The notes under the pieces are model-generated. The model saw only the letters and a list, made by a program, of their open reading frames with translations. It was not told the origin of the DNA and made no database searches. The translations under genes and the position numbers were made by a program. A stretch of DNA of 14,266 bases, taken from Pseudomonadota bacterium (lineage in GTDB: Bacteria > Pseudomonadota > Gammaproteobacteria > Acidithiobacillales > Acidithiobacillaceae). Below, piece after piece: positions 1 through 4,900 of the stretch; the stretch's first letter is position 1, and each line of letters opens with the position of its first letter. Location of the stretch: the NCBI GenBank assembly GCA_021818125.1, contig JAKAFG010000028.1, forward strand, positions 1 through 14,266, in the 5' to 3' direction.

Positions 1-270
<270 letters not shown>

Positions 271-317
271 AAATACTCCTCAAAATGTGTTGAAATGGTT
301 GGGATATTCAGCAATGC

Positions 318-608
318 TTACTTCTCGACGACCGCCATGATGTCGTCTTCGCGCATCACCAACAGTTCTTCGCCTTCCACCTTGATCTCGGTGCCGGCGT
401 ATTTGGCGAACAGAACGCGATCGCCAACTTTGAGGTCGAGGGCGCGAATCTTGCCGTCTTCCAGAATCTTGCCGTGGCCAGCGGCGACAACTTCGCCCTG
501 CACAGGCTTTTCTTTAGCGGTATCGGGAATGATGATCCCACCGGCGGTCTTCTGCTCTTCTTCCAGGCGACGAATGACGACGCGATCATGCAAAGGACGC
601 AATTTCAT
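318..608 (-). CDS. groES: Co-chaperonin GroES, 96 aa
   Basis: 10-kDa co-chaperonin, the heptameric lid of the GroEL cage in the cytosol. The complete protein begins MKLRPLHDRVVIRRLEEE and shows the mobile-loop region EEQKTAGGIIIPDTAKEKP (about residues 16-34), then GEVVAAGHGK and KVGDRVLFAKYAGTEIK, ending MREDDIMAVVEK. The length of 96 aa is normal for the family. An upstream in-frame methionine at 648-650 would add 14 unrelated residues; I chose 608 because every GroES starts MKLRPL or similar and because GAGGAAA (615-621 on the minus strand) sits at Shine-Dalgarno distance. It is first gene of the groESL operon, under the promoter and CIRCE operator just upstream, so expression should rise on heat or misfolding stress when HrcA loses activity (established for CIRCE/HrcA systems). 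Confidence 0.98.
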   Translation of the reverse strand: MKLRPLHDRVVIRRLEEEQKTAGGIIIPDTAKEKPVQGEVVAAGHGKILEDGKIRALDLKVGDRVLFAKYAGTEIKVEGEELLVMREDDIMAVVEK

Positions 609-661
609 TGAGCATTTCCTCGTTTTATACAGGTTAGTGGATGACTTCATCCTGGGCGCTG

Positions 662-688
662 TTAGCAGTCACACCCATCGAGTGCTAA
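662..688 (-). promoter_or_regulatory. CIRCE operator (HrcA binding site) of groESL
   Basis: Inverted repeat with the canonical 9-9-9 layout. On the minus strand it reads TTAGCACTC, nine spacer bases, GACTGCTAA. The first arm matches the consensus exactly. The second differs from GAGTGCTAA at one base (668), so eight of nine positions pair. It covers the expected transcription start and touches the -10 box, the classic position for HrcA repression. HrcA itself is not in the window. Confidence 0.95.
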
Positions 689-715
689 TCATAGGCGCTG
701 AGAATGTTCTGTCAA
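688..715 (-). promoter_or_regulatory. groESL promoter, sigma70 type
   Basis: On the minus strand a perfect -35 box TTGACA (710-715) is followed after 16 bases by TATGAT (688-693), five of six matches to TATAAT. The predicted start falls near 681, inside the CIRCE operator. The -35 reads CTTGACA, close to the sigma32 -35 (CTTGAAA), but I see no convincing CCCCAT-type -10 at sigma32 spacing, so I call it a vegetative promoter under HrcA control. Confidence 0.85.
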
Positions 716-743
716 GGGGCGGCGTCTGTCACGGGGGTTCTGC

Positions 744-1505
744 TTAGGAAATGCGGGTCCAGAGGGATTGCAGGCTGCGCAGGAGCACGGCATCGGCGCC
801 TTGCAGGCGATGGTTTATCCCCGGCAGGGGGCGGATAGCCAGTCCCGGCGCATGGGCGCGGGCGGCGAACCGATAACTGAGGGCAAGGGGTACGGCCTTG
901 TCGGCACTGCCGTGGAGAATTTCTACGGGACAATGCAGATAGGGCGGGAAGCGCAGCAAGTCGTAGCGCCAACTGTCCGCCACCAGATCAAACCGCATGT
1001 GCAGTTCACCGAGGCCATAAGGATCTTCCCAACAGCGCAGGTTAGTGTCCTGCCAGGCTTGTTGTTCGTCAGCGGGCAGGCGCCGGAAGACCTCCTGAAT
1101 AAAGTTGTAGGCGGGGGCGATGAGCAGCAGGGCGCGGATCTGTTTTGGCCAGCGGGTGGCGGCGATGGTGCCCAGCCAGCCGCCCAGACTGGAGCCTACC
1201 AGGAGCACCGGGCGATCTTCCAGCATTTGCAAAATCAATTGGAGGTCGGCCAGATAACGGGACAGGGTCAGGGCCTGAAAGGGGCCGTCGGAGCGCCCGA
1301 CGCCGCGTGGATCAAAGCGTACCCAGGACCAGCCTTGCGCCTGCGCGCTGCGGGCGAGGATCTGTGATTTGGAGCCTTCCATGTTGGAGGCGAAGCCGGG
1401 CAGGAAGACGCCGACGGGGTCGGTATGGGTTTCGTGAATGAGTCCGCAAACGCGGTCGCCGTTGGGGTGAACCAGAGTAAAAGGTCTTTCGGCTGAGGGG
1501 GACAT
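744..1505 (-). CDS. Alpha/beta hydrolase of the ABHD10 / serine aminopeptidase S33-like type, 253 aa
   Basis: Predicted cytosolic serine hydrolase (thioesterase or esterase). The substrate cannot be read from the sequence. The fold markers appear in order: strand and oxyanion loop VGVFLPGFASNMEG (31-44), WVRFDPRGVGRSDG (61-74), nucleophile elbow GSSLGG (104-109, Ser106), acid residue in HGSADKAVP (Asp202), and the catalytic histidine in GINHR (His232). The overall pattern (PGF..NMEGSK, FD..GVG.SDG, GSSLGGW, HG..D..VP, NHR) is close to ABHD10 acyl-protein thioesterases and their bacterial relatives. I chose the ATG at 1503-1505 (MSPSAERPF) because GGAG lies six bases upstream; an earlier in-frame ATG at 1574 would add 23 residues that run through a terminator hairpin. 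The stop is only 28 bases from the groESL -35 box, with no terminator seen between. Confidence 0.85.
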   Translation of the reverse strand: MSPSAERPFTLVHPNGDRVCGLIHETHTDPVGVFLPGFASNMEGSKSQILARSAQAQGWSWVRFDPRGVGRSDGPFQALTLSRYLADLQLILQMLEDRPVLLVGSSLGGWLGTIAATRWPKQIRALLLIAPAYNFIQEVFRRLPADEQQAWQDTNLRCWEDPYGLGELHMRFDLVADSWRYDLLRFPPYLHCPVEILHGSADKAVPLALSYRFAARAHAPGLAIRPLPGINHRLQGADAVLLRSLQSLWTRIS

Positions 1506-1519
1506 CGTCTGCTCCGCGC

Positions 1520-1543
1520 AAAAAAGGGCGACTAAAGTCGCCC
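1520..1543 (-). terminator. Rho-independent terminator of copy 1, just upstream of the hydrolase gene
   Basis: On the minus strand a perfect stem GGGCGAC / GTCGCCC (7 bp, 8 if the closing A-T pair of the loop is counted) is followed directly by six T (1525 to 1520). There is no T-run on the other side, so it works in the minus direction only. Its U-run ends 15 bases before the hydrolase start codon. Confidence 0.8.
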
Positions 1544-1572
1544 TAAAACCACAAAGGAGGAAAGAAACATGC
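1539..1572. repeat. Conserved 34-bp element, copy 1
   Basis: This shares nearly every base with 1678-1711: one substitution (T at 1544 versus A) and two single-base indels. On the plus strand it reads CGCCCTAAAACCAC, then AAAGGAGGAAAGAAACATGC, which looks like a ribosome-binding site with start codon. On the minus strand it is the C/U-rich core of the predicted small RNA. The two copies lie in tandem, 139 bases apart. Confidence 0.9.
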
Positions 1573-1601
1573 ATTGCAGTCAGCTACTGACTGCAATTGA
1601 A

Positions 1602-1630
1602 ATATTAGCAAAAGACAGAAGTGTTGGCAA
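1602..1630 (-). promoter_or_regulatory. Predicted promoter of small RNA copy 1
   Basis: On the minus strand TTGCCA (1625-1630, five of six to TTGACA), a 17-base spacer, then TAATAT (1602-1607, four of six to TATAAT). The predicted start at 1595-1597 coincides with the first bases of the 11-bp hairpin, which makes the call more than a chance match. It is the only good minus-strand promoter I find between dsbD and the hydrolase gene, so it probably serves that gene too. Confidence 0.55.
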
Positions 1631-1638
1631 ATTACATC

Positions 1639-1650
1639 CCGACCGGTCGG
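1639..1650. promoter_or_regulatory. Perfect 12-bp palindrome CCGACCGGTCGG, possible operator
   Basis: The palindrome is exact. It lies between the terminator of copy 2 and the -35 box of the copy 1 promoter, centred about 48 bases upstream of the predicted start. GACCGGTC cores are typical of TetR-family operators, and the position would also suit an activator. No regulator gene is nearby, so the binding protein is unknown. Confidence 0.35.
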
Positions 1651-1652
1651 AT

Positions 1653-1682
1653 AAAAGAAGGGCGGAACCGTGAGGCCCGCCC
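1653..1682 (-). terminator. Rho-independent terminator of copy 2
   Basis: On the minus strand GGGCGG pairs with CCGCCC (1677-1682 with 1660-1665). An inner CC/GG pair, separated by a small internal loop, closes a four-base loop. The tail is TTCTTTT (1659 to 1653). The stem sequence differs from copy 1 but the place, GC-rich base and U-rich tail are the same, which argues that the hairpin shape is being kept in the minus direction. Confidence 0.65.
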
Positions 1683-1711
1683 AAAAACCACCAAAGGAGG
1701 AAGAAACATGC
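1678..1711. repeat. Conserved 34-bp element, copy 2
   Basis: Tandem partner of 1539-1572. On the plus strand it reads CGCCCAAAAACCACC, then AAAGGAGGAAGAAACATGC. Similarity ends sharply after the ATGC on one side and within the hairpin stem on the other, so the conserved unit is the core alone, not the flanking stems. Confidence 0.9.
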
Positions 1712-1875
1712 GCTCGCAACAATCTACAGTCGCTTGCAAAGGATTAGAGAGCAAGGTCCGCAGAAAGTTCCACGCTGCTGGGATTTCTTTCTGGGACCCT
1801 GTATCCTCAGCGCGGTGGCGCAGTTTTTGCTGCTTTGAGGAACGAATAACCTGCGGAAAATGTCTGCAGAGGTAA
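1708..1875 (+). CDS. Possible small Cys-containing ORF upstream of dsbD, 55 aa
   Basis: This is a plus-strand ORF whose ATG lies in repeat copy 2 behind a textbook Shine-Dalgarno (AAAGGAGG, seven bases upstream). It encodes a basic 55-residue peptide, MRSQQSTVACKGLESK onward, with five cysteines: one at residue 10 and four near the end, in FCC and the CxxC of TCGKC. It ends 25 bases before the dsbD start. I recognise no family. Since repeat copy 1 also yields an ORF with the same leader but an unrelated peptide and a strong hairpin right after its ATG, the shared Shine-Dalgarno may simply be the reverse complement of the RNA core. I therefore rate it low. If real, it could be a cysteine-rich leader peptide for dsbD. 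Confidence 0.2.
   Translation: MRSQQSTVACKGLESKVRRKFHAAGISFWDPVSSARWRSFCCFEERITCGKCLQR
1743..1772 (-). promoter_or_regulatory. Weak promoter candidate for small RNA copy 2
   Basis: On the minus strand TCTAAT (1743-1748) matches TATAAT at five of six. The best -35 is TGGAAC (1767-1772) at an 18-base spacing, only three of six. The match to the expected start of copy 2 is the main support. Confidence 0.3.
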
Positions 1876-1900
1876 TAGAGTGGCGAGGAGCGATGCAGGT

Positions 1901-3730
1901 ATGAGCACTGGAGCAGGGAGTAGGGCCATTTGGGTCAGGAGCGCGTTGATGTGGAGTGCCATTTGCGGTTTCCTGCTACTGTTCTGGCTGCCTTTTACGC
2001 ATGCCGACCCGTTTTTGACGCCGGGCCAGGCCTTTCGCTTTGAAGCGAGTCTGAGCGGCCACGACCAGTTGCAACTGCGCTGGGATGTGGCGCCGGGGTA
2101 CCACCTGTACCGCGACCGGATAAAATTCTCCGTGACGCCAGGCAGCATCATCCTCGGCCACTACACCTTGCCCGCAGGGATAATGCTGGACGACCCAGCC
2201 TTTGGCAAAATGCGGGTGCTGGAAGGACAAAACACCCTCACGGTACCTTTCACCGTCCAGGGAACTGTCCCTGCTTTCATTGAATTAAAAGCCACTTATC
2301 AGGGCTGCGCGAATGCCGGTGTCTGTTACCCTGAGCAGGTCAAAACAGTCCAGTTGGCTTTGACTCAGCAGGCTGTGGCACCGCCGGTGGCGCCCGTCGT
2401 GCAGTCGCCGACGGTGGTGAGCGCGCCGGCGGCAGTCAGCCCCTCGAGTAACGCCGGGGCCCTGGCGGGGGCTTTGCAGGATCGTTTCTGGCTGACGTTG
2501 GGGCTCTTTTTCCTCTCCGGACTGGGTTTGGCTTTCACGCCTTGTATTTTCCCTATGATCCCTATTCTCTCGGCGCTGATTGTCGGGCAGGAGGCGGGGC
2601 GAGGCAAGCAGCGGTCACGCGCCTTTGCGCTTTCCATCGCCTATGTGCTGGGGATGTCGCTGACTTACACGGTTGCCGGGGTGCTTGCGGCGGTGACCGG
2701 GGCCTATATGCAGGCGGCCTTCCAGAGCCCCTGGGTGCTGGGGGCTTTTGCATTTATTTTCGTGCTACTGGCACTGTCCATGTTTGATTTTTACGAGTTG
2801 CAAATGCCGAACAGTATCCAGACGCGTCTGGCGGGCATGGGAAAGGGTGGACATCTGTTCAGTACCTTTGTTATGGGCGCACTGTCGGCGCTGATTGTCG
2901 GACCCTGCGTAGCGGCACCTCTGGCGGGCGGGCTACTCTTTATTTCGCAGACGGGGAATGTTTTTCTTGGCGGGCTATCGCTCTTCGCCCTCAGCCTGGG
3001 GATGGGCCTGCCCTTGCTGATCATCGGCACTTCCGCTGGCCATTTGTTGCCGCGAGTTGGTGCCTGGATGGATGCCGTCAAAGCGGTTTTTGGTGTGCTG
3101 ATGCTGGGCGTCGCTATCTGGCTGCTGGCGCGGGTCCTGCCGGGGCCGGTTAGTCTGGCCTTGTGGGCAGCGCTGGCAGTGATCAGCGCCATCTATCTCG
3201 GCGCGCTGGATGCGATGGCCGTGGGCGCTTCGGGATGGCGTCGTTTCTGGAAAGGCTTCGGTGTAGTGGTGCTGGCGTATGGTCTGGTCATGGGTATTGG
3301 AGCGCTCAGCGGTGCCGGTGATCCTCTGCAACCTCTGGCACGCTTTACAGCCGTGTCGGCGCAGCCGGAAAACCGAGCTGAGGCTCCGCATTTTACGGTG
3401 GTAAAAACTCCGGAGGCTTTGCAGAATGCGCTGGCGCAGGCCAAAGGCAAGCCGATACTGGTGGATTACTGGGCGAGCTGGTGCGTGGAATGCGTGCGCA
3501 TGGATAAAGTTACTTTCGCCGATCCGCGGGTGAAGGCCGCGTTACAGGGACGAGAGCTGATCCGCGTGGATGTGACACAGGATGACGCCGCCAGCCGCGC
3601 CCTCCTGAAACGTTACGATCTGGTCGGCCCCCCGGCCTTCATCGCCGTGGCCGCTGACGGCAAGACAGCCGCGCAGCAGGAAGGGTATTTAGGCCCAGAG
3701 GCGTTTTTGCAGTGGCTGTCGAGATCTTAG
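1901..3730 (+). CDS. dsbD: Thiol:disulfide interchange protein DsbD, 609 aa
   Basis: Inner-membrane protein that passes electrons from cytosolic thioredoxin to periplasmic partners such as DsbC or CcmG. All three domains are present. A signal peptide (hydrophobic CGFLLLFWLPF, likely cut after THA near residue 35) leads to the DsbD-alpha domain with its cysteine pair in GCANAGVCYP (136 and 142). A Pro/Ala/Val-rich linker (about 158-185) follows. The multi-span core has its cysteines in FTPCIFPMIP (215) and GPCVAAPLAGG (336), and the C-terminal thioredoxin domain has WASWCVEC (528, 531) and a Pro loop in VGPPAF. Length is slightly above E. coli DsbD (565 aa). I chose ATG 1901 (GAGGAG at 1885-1890); an in-frame GTG at 1880 would add seven residues and remains possible. 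It faces the zinc-finger gene tail to tail. Confidence 0.95.
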   Translation: MSTGAGSRAIWVRSALMWSAICGFLLLFWLPFTHADPFLTPGQAFRFEASLSGHDQLQLRWDVAPGYHLYRDRIKFSVTPGSIILGHYTLPAGIMLDDPAFGKMRVLEGQNTLTVPFTVQGTVPAFIELKATYQGCANAGVCYPEQVKTVQLALTQQAVAPPVAPVVQSPTVVSAPAAVSPSSNAGALAGALQDRFWLTLGLFFLSGLGLAFTPCIFPMIPILSALIVGQEAGRGKQRSRAFALSIAYVLGMSLTYTVAGVLAAVTGAYMQAAFQSPWVLGAFAFIFVLLALSMFDFYELQMPNSIQTRLAGMGKGGHLFSTFVMGALSALIVGPCVAAPLAGGLLFISQTGNVFLGGLSLFALSLGMGLPLLIIGTSAGHLLPRVGAWMDAVKAVFGVLMLGVAIWLLARVLPGPVSLALWAALAVISAIYLGALDAMAVGASGWRRFWKGFGVVVLAYGLVMGIGALSGAGDPLQPLARFTAVSAQPENRAEAPHFTVVKTPEALQNALAQAKGKPILVDYWASWCVECVRMDKVTFADPRVKAALQGRELIRVDVTQDDAASRALLKRYDLVGPPAFIAVAADGKTAAQQEGYLGPEAFLQWLSRS

Positions 3731-3752
3731 AGCAATCATGCTGATGCTTTTC
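3731..3752 (+). terminator. Weak terminator candidate after dsbD
   Basis: AGCAATCA and TGATGCT pair over seven bases with one bulged A and a short loop, followed by TTTT. It starts one base after the dsbD stop and overlaps the stop codon of the convergent zinc-finger gene. The stem is AT-rich, so it is only a modest candidate, and it lacks a U-run in the opposite direction. Confidence 0.35.
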
Positions 3753-3960
3753 AGTGCCCTGCCGCCTTTAGTGGCCCGCCCTTAAGCACATAAAGCGTTC
3801 CGCAATACGGGCAGCGGGCTTCTCCGGTCTCTTCGATCTTGAGGAAAACACGGGGATGCCCGTTCCAGCGGCTCATGCCGGGCGTGGGGCAGCAGAGGGG
3901 GAGGTCTTTGGCCTCCACCTCGGTATGGCTCTGGTCACAGCACCTGATGGGGCGGGTCAT
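3751..3960 (-). CDS. Zinc-finger protein of the zf-CHCC (NDUFS6-like) family, 69 aa
   Basis: Small zinc-binding protein of the family related to the mitochondrial complex I subunit NDUFS6; the bacterial members have no settled function. The ligand set is visible: Cys24 in LCCP, His35 in NGHPRVF, and Cys50/Cys53 in ARCPYC. The motif HPRVFLKIEETGEARCPYCG (35-54) is the family signature. I chose the ATG at 3958-3960, four bases after the ilvE stop. No clear Shine-Dalgarno precedes it, so translation probably depends on coupling to ilvE. It is last gene of the glnE-ilvE operon. The length and ligand spacing are normal for the family. Confidence 0.88.
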   Translation of the reverse strand: MTRPIRCCDQSHTEVEAKDLPLCCPTPGMSRWNGHPRVFLKIEETGEARCPYCGTLYVLKGGPLKAAGH

Positions 3961-3964
3961 GAGG

Positions 3965-4888
3965 TCAGCCAACGTGGTGCAGCCATTCCGGATGGTCCTC
4001 ACGACGCCCGGCCACCGTGTCGAAGTAGCGGCTTTGCAGCAGCTCGGTGACCGGGCCGCGACTGCCCTCGCCGATGATCCGATTGTCGATCTCGCGGATA
4101 GGGGTAACTTCGGCGGCGGTGCCGGTAAAGAAGGCTTCGTCGGCGATGTAGAATTCGTCACGGGTCATTTGCTTCTCGACGATGGGGATACCGGCATCGC
4201 GGGCGAAGCCCAGGATGGTATCGCGGGTGATGCCTTCCAGGGCGCTGGTCAGGGTTGGCGTGTAAAGAATGCCGTCGCGGATCATGAAAATGTTTTCGCC
4301 GGAACCTTCCGCCACGTAGCCTTCGCGATCCAGCAGCAGGGCTTCGTCATAGCCGCAGGAGGCCGCCTCGCGCTGGGCGAGCATGGAGTTCATGTAATTG
4401 CCCGTGGCCTTGGCCTTGCACAGGTGCACGTTGACATGGTGGCGGCTGAAGGAACTCACCTTGACGCGGATGCCCTTTTCCAGTGCCTCCTGGCCCAGAT
4501 AGCTGCCCCAGCTCCAGGCGGCAATGAGCGCATGGACCTTGAGTCCCTTGGCGGAGAGGCCCATGCCTTCAGCACCGTAGAAAAGGAGAGGGCGGATGTA
4601 GGCCGACTCCAGATGGTTGGCGCGGATGACTTCTTTGGTGGCGTCGTTAATCTGGTCCTGGGTGAAGGGGACGTCCATCTGCAATATCTTGGCGCTGTTG
4701 AAGAGGCGCTTGGTGTGTTCCGGCAAGCGGAAAATGGCGGCGCCCTGCGGAGTGGCGTAGGCACGTTCGCCCTCAAAACAGCCCATGCCGTAGTGCAGGC
4801 TGTGGGTGAGACCGTGCACGGTGGCCTCCCGCCAGGGGACCATCTTGCCGTCAAACCAGATAAAACCGTCGCGTTCCGCCATGGACAT
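3965..4888 (-). CDS. ilvE: Branched-chain amino-acid aminotransferase IlvE, 307 aa
   Basis: PLP enzyme of fold type IV that reversibly transfers the amino group between glutamate and the 2-oxo acids of valine, leucine and isoleucine, the last biosynthetic step; cytosolic. Markers include FIWFDGKMVPW and LHYGMGCFEG near the N-terminus, RPLLFYG, the PLP-binding Lys160 in CKAKATGNYMNS, EGSGENIF (about 194-201), and the late FFTGTAAEVTPIREID. The length matches E. coli IlvE (309 aa). I chose the ATG at 4886-4888 because AAGGAG (4897-4902) stands eight bases upstream; the GTG at 4894 is too close to it, while an ATG at 4882 is a possible alternative. That Shine-Dalgarno overlaps the glnE stop codon, so the two genes are translationally linked. 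Confidence 0.97.
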   Translation of the reverse strand: MSMAERDGFIWFDGKMVPWREATVHGLTHSLHYGMGCFEGERAYATPQGAAIFRLPEHTKRLFNSAKILQMDVPFTQDQINDATKEVIRANHLESAYIRPLLFYGAEGMGLSAKGLKVHALIAAWSWGSYLGQEALEKGIRVKVSSFSRHHVNVHLCKAKATGNYMNSMLAQREAASCGYDEALLLDREGYVAEGSGENIFMIRDGILYTPTLTSALEGITRDTILGFARDAGIPIVEKQMTRDEFYIADEAFFTGTAAEVTPIREIDNRIIGEGSRGPVTELLQSRYFDTVAGRREDHPEWLHHVG

Positions 4889-4900
4889 CGTCACATCTCC

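Larger units (their letters stand above)
1520..1596 (-). ncRNA. Predicted small RNA or regulatory leader, copy 1 (about 77 nt)
   Basis: Read on the minus strand, this stretch has every part of a small RNA. A promoter lies just upstream. The predicted 5' end starts a perfect 11-bp hairpin (arms ATTGCAGTCAG and CTGACTGCAAT, 3-base loop, 1573-1597). A single-stranded C/U-rich core follows (TTTCCTCCTTTGTGG, 1549-1563). A terminator with six U closes it. A second copy of the core and a differently sequenced terminator stand 140 bases away. Because the hydrolase ATG is only 15 bases beyond the terminator, the same RNA could be an attenuated 5' leader of that gene. I do not recognise it as a named RNA family. 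The C/U-rich motif beside a terminator resembles anti-Shine-Dalgarno small RNAs known from alphaproteobacteria (CcsR type); this is analogy, not homology. Confidence 0.5.
1653..1737 (-). ncRNA. Predicted small RNA, copy 2 (about 85 nt)
   Basis: Second copy of the architecture seen at 1520-1596. The conserved core on the minus strand (TTCCTCCTTTGGTGG, 1688-1702) is followed by a terminator hairpin with a U-rich tail. The 5' part (1712-1737) differs from copy 1 and folds less well; the best stem I find is GCGAC with GUUGC, containing one G-U pair. A -10-like box TCTAAT (1743-1748) stands at the right distance for a start near 1736-1738, but the -35 is poor. The 5' end is therefore uncertain. 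The competing reading is a plus-strand 55-codon ORF that starts inside the same repeat. Confidence 0.42.

Noticed and set aside
1569..1673. 34-codon plus-strand ORF starting in repeat copy 1 as a separate gene
   Set aside because: A perfect 11-bp hairpin begins two bases after its ATG and the peptide is unrelated to that of copy 2. The minus-strand RNA reading explains the conserved bases better. It is kept only as a competing hypothesis.
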